Positions 9,788 to 17,555 of a DNA stretch of 64,000 bases are shown one piece after another. How positions within the stretch are numbered: the stretch's first letter is position 1; each line of letters begins with the position of its first letter. A model generated the notes under the pieces. The model was not told the DNA's origin and searched no databases. It saw only the letters and a list, made by a program, of their open reading frames with translations. Source of the stretch: Burkholderia humptydooensis (lineage in GTDB: Bacteria > Pseudomonadota > Gammaproteobacteria > Burkholderiales > Burkholderiaceae). The position numbers and the translations under genes are program-made. The DNA lies in contig NZ_CP013382.1 in NCBI RefSeq assembly GCF_001513745.1, forward strand, positions 124,001 to 188,000, in the 5' to 3' direction.

Positions 9788-9813
9788 CGCATCGCGCCGT
9801 CTTGCGCGATGCG
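9788..9813 (-). terminator. Hairpin, possible terminator of the small exported-protein gene
   Basis: CGCATCGCGC and GCGCGATGCG are perfect ten-base reverse complements with a six-base loop. The hairpin lies between the end of the small exported ORF (9877) and the glucoamylase promoter region, both read leftward. There is no T-run after it, so it may be a weak or factor-assisted terminator. Confidence 0.4.
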
Positions 9814-9876
9814 GATGTCTCGCGGATGTTGTCGGGAAGGATGCCGAACGAATCGCCGTGTGAACGCGAGCGACCC

Positions 9877-10110
9877 TCAACGCTGAAGCGTCGGTGGCGC
9901 GCTCGTTACGCGGGGCGCGCAGGCAATGTGCGCGCCGAGGTCAATGATGCGCGTAGGTCGCGCGGTCGATGACCGCCGGCGCGCCGAGCGCGCCCGATCC
10001 TGCCGCACTTGCTCGCGCGTCAGCGGTTGCCCGGCGGCCTGCCCGTGAGCCGCGACGCTTGCGCCGAACAGCACGCTCGCAATGGCCAAACGAATCGTCG
10101 TCTTGTTCAT
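9877..10110 (-). CDS. Small exported protein, DUF4148-like N-terminus, probably degenerate
   Basis: 77 residues. ATG at 10110 has a GGAG site just before it. The beginning, MNKTTIRLAIASVLFGASVAAHGQ, is a typical signal peptide, and the first mature residues (QPLTREQVRQ) match the LTRxQVR opening that is common in the small DUF4148 proteins abundant in Burkholderia. After that point the sequence becomes arginine-rich and family-unlike, and the frame runs on past where such proteins would end. This suggests a frameshift or deletion near the middle; an alternative frame closes at 9941. Function unknown; periplasmic if expressed. Confidence 0.45.
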   Translation of the reverse strand: MNKTTIRLAIASVLFGASVAAHGQAAGQPLTREQVRQDRARSARRRSSTARPTRIIDLGAHIACAPRVTSAPPTLQR

Positions 10111-10276
10111 CTTTTTCTCCGGGTATCGATCGTCCGACGAAAAATCCCGATGTCGGATATGCACTTTTTTCGCAGGCGCAAGATGGCGGCATCGAGTGCA
10201 CGACGCCGCATGACGCCACACGACGCCGCATGAAACTGCGCGAAGGGGCGACGCCACACGTTCGCGGCCACGCCCG

Positions 10277-11425
10277 TCAGAACTGATGCAGCAGCGCGAG
10301 CCGCACGGCGTACTGGTTCGGCCCCGACGCGATGTCGGCCGCGCCCGGGATGTACGCATAGTCGAAATCGGTGCCCGTGTGCGCGTTCATCGCGTGCTGG
10401 TAGACGCCTTCGACGAACACCGACGAGCGCTTCGACAGATCGTAGTTGAGCTTCATGCTGAGCTGATGCCACTTCGGATCGAACGCGCCGACCGTCGAAT
10501 CGACGCGCGCCTGCGCATACGTGTACGCAGCGCCGACGTAGAACGCGGGCGTCACATGATAGAGGCCGTTGATCTCGAAGTTGTCGAACTTCCACGATTT
10601 CCAGCGCCCGCCCGCGGGTTGCGTCGTGCCGGTGAAATACGCGTTCGCGGTCGGATCGTAGACGTCGACGTGCGAATATGCGAAGCCGATCAGCGCCTTC
10701 GAGAATTCGTAGGTCGCGCCGATGCCGATGTTCTGCTGCGACGACGCGTCGAACGTGTTGTCGCCCGTGACGGCGCCCGCCGAATCCGCACTGCGCGCGT
10801 TGTTCATCTTCACGTACGACGCGCCGACTGTCAGGCCGCCGTGCTGGTATTGCAGCGCCGCGCTGTAGAGGCGATTGTTCGCGAAGCCGCCCGCCTGATT
10901 GCTGAACGCGTACATGCCTTCGGCGGTGAAGCCGTACCACGTCGGCGAGACGTACTTGACCGCGTTGTTCACGCGGAACGAGTAATCGGTGTTGTCGTTG
11001 TCGTACGGGTGCGCGAACAGGTAGCCCGTCCAGTTGCCGTTCGCGGTGAGCGGCGAGAACATGTCGACGCTCGGATCGTATTGGCGGCCGAACGTCAGCG
11101 TGCCGTGGCGCTCGGACGCGATGCCGACGAACGCCTGCCGGCCGAATTCGCGATTGCCCTGGCCCAGCCTGCCGTTGTTGACGTCGAAGCCGTTCTCGAA
11201 CTGGAAGATCGCCTTGTATCCGCCGCCCAGATCCTCGGTGCCCTTCAGCCCCCAGCGGCTGCCGTAGTCGTAGCCGCTTTGCAATTGCACCGTGCCGTGG
11301 CCGCGCGCGTTGCTCGTGTAGTTGATGCCGTCCTCGATCTTGCCGTACAGCATCACGCTGCTCTGTGCGTGCGCGGCCGCGGCCAGCACGACGGCCGGCG
11401 CGACGATCCCCCAGCGCTTGTTCAT
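10277..11425 (-). CDS. Outer-membrane general porin (Gram-negative porin, OmpC-type)
   Basis: A 382-residue trimeric porin. The signal peptide is MNKRWGIVAPAVVLAAAAHAQ; the mature chain starts SSVMLYGKIEDGINY, the usual first strand of Burkholderia and Neisseria porins. The body has alternating beta strands and the constriction-loop region containing FGRQYDPSVDMFSP. It ends in LALLHQF with the C-terminal Phe required by the BAM machinery. It passively admits small hydrophilic solutes. A GGGAG ribosome site precedes ATG 11425. The IS element at 11525-13007 sits only about 100 bases upstream, so the original promoter may be displaced, and expression might now depend on the IS. It was probably once beside the MFS transporter gene at 13123, with which it may have shared a substrate pathway. 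Confidence 0.92.
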   Translation of the reverse strand: MNKRWGIVAPAVVLAAAAHAQSSVMLYGKIEDGINYTSNARGHGTVQLQSGYDYGSRWGLKGTEDLGGGYKAIFQFENGFDVNNGRLGQGNREFGRQAFVGIASERHGTLTFGRQYDPSVDMFSPLTANGNWTGYLFAHPYDNDNTDYSFRVNNAVKYVSPTWYGFTAEGMYAFSNQAGGFANNRLYSAALQYQHGGLTVGASYVKMNNARSADSAGAVTGDNTFDASSQQNIGIGATYEFSKALIGFAYSHVDVYDPTANAYFTGTTQPAGGRWKSWKFDNFEINGLYHVTPAFYVGAAYTYAQARVDSTVGAFDPKWHQLSMKLNYDLSKRSSVFVEGVYQHAMNAHTGTDFDYAYIPGAADIASGPNQYAVRLALLHQF

Positions 11426-11524
11426 GTCGATCTCCCGAATCTTCCCATTGCCGATCAGATGCGCGCGCTGGAGGCCCGGGTTGCGCCCGGCGTCTGCGGC
11501 GACGCGACGGGCGCAGTGTAATTA

Positions 11525-13007
11525 GTCGGCCCTGAACAATTCGTTTTGTCGCCCCCATGAAGCTATGCCGCCGACGGCGCAGCGGTTTTGGCGTTGAGCA
11601 AAGCGACGAGAATCAGGGCGTAAAAAAGCCGCAGCTTGCACAGGATCATCCGCAGATTGTGGCCGGCGCCGCACAGTACCGCATGAATTGCATCGCCCAA
11701 CGAGCCCTTGAGCCAATTCCGATCGAGCTTGCCATCGGCCTTCATGTGTCCGATGGCCGGCTCGATCGCGCTGCGACGCCGGATCATTGCTCGCAGGCCG
11801 CGCGTGATGCCGCGTCGCAAGCCGGGATGATAGATCTTCACGCCGTCGACGGCGACACCCTTGTAGCCGCGGTCGACGACGGCAATCTCCGCTTGTACGT
11901 CGCTCAGGATCGCCGCTTGCTCCAACGCTTCGGCCAGCGTGTGCCCGTCGTACGGATTGCCCGGCATCGAACGAGCTCCGACGACCAAACCTTCCTTGTG
12001 CGTCGTCGTGATCGACACCTTTACGCCGAATTCGTACGGCTTGCGCGCTTTGCCTTTCGCCAGGCACTCGACTTCCGGCGCATGTAGCGCATACAGCTTG
12101 TTTTTGTCCTTCTGCTTCTGCGTGAGAATCCGCTTCGTGCGGCCAATTAGCTCTTCCAGCGCCGCCCGACCTTGCTGAGCGACGCCGTCCAGTTGGCGCT
12201 CGACGTCGCGCATCACGCGCCCCACTCGCGAACGCAAAGTGCGCAGCGCTTTCTTCATCCGCTTGTACTGCTTGGCATGCGCGTAGCGCCCGATCTGGCC
12301 CGCCAGACGCGGCGCTTCACGGTTGTAGTTCTGTCGCAGCTTCAGTCCCTGCTCGGCAGCAGCCTTCACCAGATGTTCCCGGCAACGCTCGAGCAGGCGC
12401 GAATCGGTGGGATGTGCAATCGCTTTTTCCATCACCGTCGTATCGACGATCACCCGCTTCAGGCTCGAAGTCTTGATGACGTTTGCGCGTTTGGCCGCTT
12501 CGATCGTCTCGGCCAGCAGCTCTTCGACGCCGGCCTCGCCAAGCCGCTTGCGCCAGCGCGTCAGGCTCGACGGATCAATCGGCGGCTTCGTCTGCAAGTA
12601 CGTCTCGCCGGTGAACACCTGCCAATACGGGTTCTCAAGCCATTGCCAGACCACGTCCTCGTCCGACAAGTCGAAGGCATGTTGCAAATACAGCAGCCCT
12701 GCGATCAAACGCGGCGACGTTGCCGGGCGGCCGCGATGAGACATGAAGCTCGCACTCATCGCCGCGTTCAACCGTTCCCAGTCGATCAGATCGGCAAGGC
12801 GAACCAATGGATGCTTCAAGTTGATCTGCTCACGCAGCGGTTGGCGGAAGAAATCTCCTTCTGGCACCGGCGTCTTCGGACCCATCCACACCTCGTCAGG
12901 ATTTGCAGGATTCGCGCATCAATATGCCTGCTTCCTGCAAATCCAACAACACCGTTTCGTCATCACAGCCTTACTGCGCATGCCTCGCAGGATTGTTCAG
13001 ATCCGAC
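11525..13007 (-). mobile_element. IS5-type insertion sequence, apparently complete
   Basis: The ends are imperfect inverted repeats: left GTCGGCCCTGAACAAT and right (reverse strand) GTCGGATCTGAACAAT, differing at two positions. The hexamer TAATTA borders both ends (11519-11524 and 13008-13013), consistent with target duplication, although that hexamer is itself palindromic so the exact length is ambiguous. The only gene inside is the transposase at 11563-12891. It lies between the porin start and the truncated MFS transporter gene. Confidence 0.85.
11563..12891 (-). CDS. IS5-family transposase, intact
   Basis: 442 residues. The N-terminal DUF772-like part has RPLREQINLKHPLVRLADLIDW-type sequence (residues about 16-39) and LLYLQHAFDLSDEDVVWQWLENPYWQ. 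The catalytic DDE residues appear to be D150 (VIVDTT), D340 (VVDRGYKG) and E377 in the RRRSAIEP segment, followed by the GHMKADGKLDRNWLKG motif. A long basic helical insert separates the first two acidic residues. All motifs are present and the frame is open, so the element may still be mobile. It acts on its own inverted repeats at 11525 and 13007. Confidence 0.92.
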   Translation of the reverse strand: MWMGPKTPVPEGDFFRQPLREQINLKHPLVRLADLIDWERLNAAMSASFMSHRGRPATSPRLIAGLLYLQHAFDLSDEDVVWQWLENPYWQVFTGETYLQTKPPIDPSSLTRWRKRLGEAGVEELLAETIEAAKRANVIKTSSLKRVIVDTTVMEKAIAHPTDSRLLERCREHLVKAAAEQGLKLRQNYNREAPRLAGQIGRYAHAKQYKRMKKALRTLRSRVGRVMRDVERQLDGVAQQGRAALEELIGRTKRILTQKQKDKNKLYALHAPEVECLAKGKARKPYEFGVKVSITTTHKEGLVVGARSMPGNPYDGHTLAEALEQAAILSDVQAEIAVVDRGYKGVAVDGVKIYHPGLRRGITRGLRAMIRRRSAIEPAIGHMKADGKLDRNWLKGSLGDAIHAVLCGAGHNLRMILCKLRLFYALILVALLNAKTAAPSAA

Positions 13008-13122
13008 TAATTAGCCGTATTTGTTGCGTGAGTCGCCTGTGATGGAAGAGTGCGTTCCGGATTGGCCGATGTTTGCCGATGGGGGAAACGGTTACGATGG
13101 ACGCGCGCGAAGGCTCGCGACG

Positions 13123-13857
13123 TCAGTCGAGCGGCTTGCCCGCCTTGTCGTTCATCGAGCCCAGCGCGATCAGCGTCAGCGCGCCGCAGCCGATCGCGTA
13201 CCACGCGGGCGCGTTCGCGTTGCCCGTTGCGGCGATCAGCCATGTGACGAAGAATTGCGCGAACCCGCCGAAGATCGCGACGCCGACGCTGTAGACGAGC
13301 GCGCCGCCCGTCGCGCGCACCGCACGCGGGAACAGTTCGCCGAGCATCGCGCCCGTCGCGCCGATGTTGATCGCATGCACGGTCGCGAGCGCCGCGATGA
13401 TCGACAGCAGCGAGGCCGCGCCGGGCCAGTGGTTCAGCGCGATGAACGCCGGATAGATCGCGAGCATCAGTGCGATGCGCGTCCACCAGACGATCCGGTT
13501 GCGACCGTAGCGATCCGACAGATGGCCGCCGATCGGCGTGACGACCGCGAGGATCGCGCCGGCGAGGCAACCTGCCGACATCGATAGCCAGCCCGGCAGA
13601 TGCAGCACCTGTACGCCGTAGATCGCCATGTAGAACACGATGATGTAGTGAATCGACGTGCCGCCGATCGTGATGCCGAGGCCGGCGAACACGGCCCGGC
13701 CGTGATGGCGCAGCACGTCGGCGAGCGGCAGCGGCGCAGCGTCCCCTTGCGATGTGGACGCGGCCGCCGGCGCTTCGTCGATCGTGCGCCGCAGCCAATA
13801 GCCGAGCGGCACGAACAGCGTGCCGATGATGAACGGCACGCGCCAGCCCGTACTGAT
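13123..13857 (-). pseudogene. MFS transporter (metabolite:H+ symporter type), 5'-truncated
   Basis: Only the C-terminal part of a 12-helix transporter remains. The surviving frame starts in the middle of the protein at ...STGWRVPFIIGTLFVPLG, the helix 6 and central-loop region of the MHS family (alpha-ketoglutarate/proline/citrate permease type), and ends at TGA 13123. SDRYGRNRIVWWTRI is the second copy of the MFS loop motif. Upstream of about 13857 homology stops and an in-frame TGA is soon met in AT-richer sequence. The missing half is not found at the far end of the island, so it was deleted, not merely displaced. A GTG could start a truncated product but it could not be a working carrier. 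Confidence 0.8.
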
Positions 13858-14118
13858 CTTTGTGTTATCGGGAAAAATATCGAAAAATCAGGTGCTTATG
13901 GGGTGTTCGGCGTAGCACTGCTCGTCACGCGCAAAAAAGTAACCAACATGTAACCAAATCCGAAGCAATGCGCAAGCCAAAGGCTCATGACGACATGCAC
14001 CTCAAGCCATCGGTACGAGCCCACGTTGCCTCGTGTCGCCTCTCCTAACGCCTTCGCCCGAAGACTGCGCACATCGAAAGTCGCAGGCCATCGCACCTAA
14101 TTTTGCCGATGCGGCGCG
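13858..14118. other. Non-coding left end of the island
   Basis: No gene is supported. The stretch includes an A-rich segment with GTAACCAA-like repeats (near 13938-13958) and the junction with the MFS pseudogene. Short frames on both strands have no recognisable features. It may be the remains of further immunity or effector genes. Confidence 0.4.
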
Positions 14119-14229
14119 TTACATAACTCCATTCAATATTCCGCGCGAAGCACATCCCGACACGCTCACTGTTAACATCAGAAGTGCAATCCCACTCACC
14201 ATGTATCGGATCATCTTGTTTTCCATCAT
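14119..14229 (-). CDS. Small putative lipoprotein downstream of PAAR
   Basis: 36 residues, too short for most gene finders. The frame begins MMENKMIRYMVSGIALLML, with a charged start and hydrophobic core, and has SVSGC resembling a lipobox, so Cys26 could be acylated, leaving only a ten-residue mature peptide. Its ATG follows the PAAR stop codon without a gap, suggesting co-translation. It may be the stump of a longer lipoprotein immunity gene cut at the island edge, a lysis-type or signal-like peptide, or chance. No function is assigned. Confidence 0.4.
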   Translation of the reverse strand: MMENKMIRYMVSGIALLMLTVSVSGCASRGILNGVM

Positions 14230-14517
14230 TCAGACCTCGATATACGATGTCGACTGAGACGCCACCAGTTTCGGTGGCGGCGAACACAAGCAGATACAAA
14301 GATCGTCGCTTAATGCCGCCTGTCGCCCATCCGGCCCCGTGCTCGAAATTCGGGGACCATCACACGCAATCTTGCCGATTGTTTTACACGCCGGGCACAG
14401 CACAGGATCGTGCTCATATGCTTGTTCGCGGCCATTCAGCAGATCGCCGCCATCGCCGCCTTGCACGATGCCGCCGACTGTCGTCAGGTCGCCTTTCACA
14501 ATGTCATGTCGCCGCAT
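14230..14517 (-). CDS. PAAR-domain spike tip protein
   Basis: 95 residues. MRRHDIVKGDLTTVGGIVQGG opens a PAAR fold; CPACKTIGKIACDGP is the metal-binding-type cysteine segment; LSDDLCICLCSPPPKLVASQ is the conserved closing motif. PAAR proteins sharpen the VgrG needle and can carry effectors. This one ends soon after the domain, so it has no fused toxin. It lies 11 bases after the immunity gene and belongs to the island's vgrG-effector-immunity operon, so it presumably caps the VgrG encoded at 17556-20336. Confidence 0.85.
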   Translation of the reverse strand: MRRHDIVKGDLTTVGGIVQGGDGGDLLNGREQAYEHDPVLCPACKTIGKIACDGPRISSTGPDGRQAALSDDLCICLCSPPPKLVASQSTSYIEV

Positions 14518-14528
14518 ATCGTTCTCGC

Positions 14529-15572
14529 TCAGACCGCGCCGGGACGCAACCGCAAGCTATTCAGCAGCGTGTCCCATGTTTGCAGTGCGCCAGCCTCGTC
14601 CACGGGCGACGTCGCCTGATCCGGCGGCAGGTCGGGGGAGGGAGCACCAAGCAACAATTGGATTGCCGTATGCGGCTTCGCGAGCGTGCTCGGGTCGCCC
14701 GGAGCCAGCAGGTAGAAACGATACGACGTAATCGGGCCGTCCTTTAGTTCGAATAACACTTCTTCGCTGTCCATTCCGCCCACCGTGCGTTTGCCTTGAC
14801 GCAGAATACGATAGCTCCCACTGCCTGCGACTCGATCCATCTGCGCACGCAGGTCGGGCAATGTCTTGGTTAGTGGCTTCCCTTGATCCTGACTGATGGA
14901 CTCCCGCATCTGGATCACCAACAGCGCCGGACGTCCCGGCATCAACGCAATGGACTGGCTCAATTCTTCCGGGTACGTAGACGAACCTGTCACGATTCCA
15001 CCGTCGAAACAGAAACCCGATTCTGTCGGCACTGTCCAATTGTCGCGTGCCTTAATGCGGCGATAAGTATCACCATAGATTTCTTCCGCTCGGTCTAAGG
15101 CGGTGGCGCCAATCATTCCTTTCGTGCCAAAAATTTTCTCGTTGGAAAAAATATATCCCTCTGTTTCGAAGGGGAGCCTTGCGGTTTTTGCTACTGAATC
15201 CTCGAATATGAAAATCCGAGAATTCTTCACCGGAGAAAAAACTTTCTCTAGCCAAGAAAGCCCTGTCTTCTCCTTCAAATCAACAGGGTTCACGCGTTGC
15301 TTTACACGCAATTCTCTTTCACGTGCCTCCACTTTGGCTGTATAAGCACTTAATTGGACGTTATATTTTGTCTCTAATTTTTCACCCCGATACTCATATC
15401 GTTGATTGGAAATTTCACTCGTCGCGGGGCGATCGAACACAAAGCGGCCGACACACCACGGACGCGGCTTGGACAACAAAGGATTGGTCATCGTCGGTTC
15501 CCCGGAGTAGGTTATCGAGCTGGCGCACACGCCCACCACCACAATCAGAATTCGTGAAATACGAGTCAGCAT
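14529..15572 (-). CDS. Tli4-type immunity protein for the lipase effector
   Basis: 347 residues. The N-terminus (MLTRISRILIVVVGVCASSITYSGEP) is a signal sequence, so the protein acts in the periplasm, where T6SS lipase effectors attack. The remainder reads like the Tli4 family, with WCVGRFVFDRPA near the start, SGFCFDGGIV in the middle, and the C-terminal half containing GGMDSEEVLFEL and LLLGAPSPDLPPD. It binds and neutralises the phospholipase so the producer and its sisters survive. Its start overlaps the effector stop by seven bases, the close coupling expected of an effector-immunity pair. Codon use is AT-richer than the flanking chromosome. Confidence 0.8.
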   Translation of the reverse strand: MLTRISRILIVVVGVCASSITYSGEPTMTNPLLSKPRPWCVGRFVFDRPATSEISNQRYEYRGEKLETKYNVQLSAYTAKVEARERELRVKQRVNPVDLKEKTGLSWLEKVFSPVKNSRIFIFEDSVAKTARLPFETEGYIFSNEKIFGTKGMIGATALDRAEEIYGDTYRRIKARDNWTVPTESGFCFDGGIVTGSSTYPEELSQSIALMPGRPALLVIQMRESISQDQGKPLTKTLPDLRAQMDRVAGSGSYRILRQGKRTVGGMDSEEVLFELKDGPITSYRFYLLAPGDPSTLAKPHTAIQLLLGAPSPDLPPDQATSPVDEAGALQTWDTLLNSLRLRPGAV

Positions 15573-17518
15573 GACGGCTCCGGCGCTTCTTGCGCAATTT
15601 GTACAATGCTATAGAGCAACGCCCATCGGGTCCACGGATGGTTGTAGCTGAACTGATGTTCGTAGCCGCCTTGATCGAACACCATCTGTACACCCGGAGC
15701 CGCACCGCCACTTGCACTGCTTGCGGGGGCTTCCGCCGACCATACGGGCACCGTGCCGTCACCCGGAACGATGCCGTTTTTACTCGGGTCCGGCGTGTCG
15801 CTACCGGGCGGCAACTTCGCCACTTTCTGTACTTCGAATTCGACGGTCAACTTGCGTGACTCCAGATAGATGCGCAGGTTCCCCTTGCCCGAATCAGAAT
15901 TGGGATCGACATGCAAGAAGGTTGCTGAACGCAATTCTTCTTCCGTCACATCGGCCGGCAAATTTCCCGTCCATATTACTGTGCCCCATCCTAATAGATC
16001 TTCAAGTTTCTCGCCCGGCTCTATAGTTGGTTTGCCTTTTTCGTCACTCGTTGCAGATTGCCATTTGGGCTTAAATCCCCCATCGCTGTACGTAACATAT
16101 GTTTTTTCATGGTACGTATCTCTGATTTTGCTTTGCTTTGTTACAACGCCCTTCATTAAAAATTGAAATTGTTGAAGGACCGTTACGCCGTTATTTAGGT
16201 CTTTAAGTTTTTTTTCAACAATCCCGGCCGGGTCGAGTAGCGACGGATCGGGAACCAGTCCATACCACTTCGGGTTGATGTAAATGTCGTTATATGCATC
16301 ACCACCTTTCGGCAACTGCATTACCGGTTGGCCATTGATCCGCGCAAATATCCACCACGGCTCACCCTTGTGATAGTCCGGCATCGGTAATAGCTCCAGC
16401 GGCCCCGGTGCGTTCGCTGCAACCGCCGTGAACTCCGCCGCGTTGTTCCCGACCAGGCTGCCGTTGATGAAGCCCTTCAACGCGCCCTCGTTACCGGCTC
16501 CGGTCCTGAACCGCTTCGCCGCAACCGGGGCGCCGGTTGCGGGCTGCACGCTATGAAACACCCCATACATCAGGTTCCCCGCGCCGTGCATCGCAATCGC
16601 CATCCGTGCGACCAGTCCACCCATCGAATGCGTCAGAATGATCGCCTTGTCGGTATGGTTCTCTGCGATGATTTCCTTGATGCCCATCAGGCGCGTTATC
16701 TTCTTGGTCTTCGGGTCTTTGTAATCCGAGCCGTTTATTACATCGAGTCCGGATTTTTCGTTCGATTGCAGCCAGTTATAGCCAATCGCATAGACCCGAT
16801 ATCGAAACTTCGCGAAGTGATTGAATGCAGTCGATTTCTCGTCAATCGCTTGACCCTTGCCCTGCGTCCCCGCGTCGGTCGCCCCATAGTCGGCAGGTTC
16901 GGTTCCAAGCAGCGGCTTGAGCGCCCACTTCTCACCCGTTGAATCGGGCGTCACCCACACCCCATGCGGCTTACCCATAAACTTAGGGCGATTGAGTTGT
17001 TCTTCCAGCCAAGCCAAAACCGGGTGATAGCTGGTCCGGTGTATCGACCCCCACCCCCGGCGGCGTGCTTCCGCCTCGTCCACGTACTGCTCCGGGCTAT
17101 CGTTCTCGCCATGTTTGCCGACATTGATCGGCCCATGTGGCGTCACCGCCGCCTTGGTCGGATCGAACTGCGTTTCGCGCGTGGACGCGCCCTTGAACCA
17201 CAATCCAAGCAGCGCGGGAAGTCCGCCCAGGTTCCCCAGCATCCCGTCCGTGTTTGGTGCGAAGAACATCTCGTCGCCGGTATCGGTGTTCGTCAAGAGC
17301 GAGCCCATGACGCCCGGCAGAAAGATCACCGGAATGATGGGCCGCACGTCGCACAACAATTCCTTGCTGCGCGTGTCGCTCGCTGGCGTCAACGTAAAGT
17401 GGCCGTACGACGATCCATCCGGGGCAGTGCGCCCCATCACCTGCACGACCTCTTGCTCGGCCGCATCGCCATCGGACGGCGCAACGCCGCCCGGATTGTC
17501 AGTCGGGTTATCGCTCAT
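15566..17518 (-). CDS. T6SS antibacterial lipase effector (Tle type)
   Basis: 650 residues, alpha/beta-hydrolase fold. VIFLPGVMGS (about 64-73) fits the oxyanion loop seen in LCAT/PGAP1-like lipases, THSMGGLVAR places the nucleophile at Ser298 (the first Gly of GxSxG is replaced by Thr), GDGTVP offers the acid Asp587 and EHQFSYNH the histidine (621 or 627). There is no signal peptide, as expected for a cargo loaded on VgrG in the cytoplasm. It is likely to hydrolyse membrane phospholipids of neighbouring bacteria from the periplasmic side. Encoded between VgrG (37-base gap) and its immunity gene (7-base overlap). The Tli4-type partner points to the Tle4 group, but this is inference. Confidence 0.8.
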   Translation of the reverse strand: MSDNPTDNPGGVAPSDGDAAEQEVVQVMGRTAPDGSSYGHFTLTPASDTRSKELLCDVRPIIPVIFLPGVMGSLLTNTDTGDEMFFAPNTDGMLGNLGGLPALLGLWFKGASTRETQFDPTKAAVTPHGPINVGKHGENDSPEQYVDEAEARRRGWGSIHRTSYHPVLAWLEEQLNRPKFMGKPHGVWVTPDSTGEKWALKPLLGTEPADYGATDAGTQGKGQAIDEKSTAFNHFAKFRYRVYAIGYNWLQSNEKSGLDVINGSDYKDPKTKKITRLMGIKEIIAENHTDKAIILTHSMGGLVARMAIAMHGAGNLMYGVFHSVQPATGAPVAAKRFRTGAGNEGALKGFINGSLVGNNAAEFTAVAANAPGPLELLPMPDYHKGEPWWIFARINGQPVMQLPKGGDAYNDIYINPKWYGLVPDPSLLDPAGIVEKKLKDLNNGVTVLQQFQFLMKGVVTKQSKIRDTYHEKTYVTYSDGGFKPKWQSATSDEKGKPTIEPGEKLEDLLGWGTVIWTGNLPADVTEEELRSATFLHVDPNSDSGKGNLRIYLESRKLTVEFEVQKVAKLPPGSDTPDPSKNGIVPGDGTVPVWSAEAPASSASGGAAPGVQMVFDQGGYEHQFSYNHPWTRWALLYSIVQIAQEAPEPSC

Positions 17519-17555
17519 CGTGGATTGCTCTAATCATCTTATTTGAATTGGGATG

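Noticed and set aside
6797..9886. A 1029-codon plus-strand frame opposite glucoamylase
   Set aside because: Antisense shadow with low-complexity Arg-rich content and no family features.
10200..10233. Direct repeat of ACGACGCCGCATGA downstream of the porin
   Set aside because: Two short copies only, in low-complexity GC sequence; no function can be supported.
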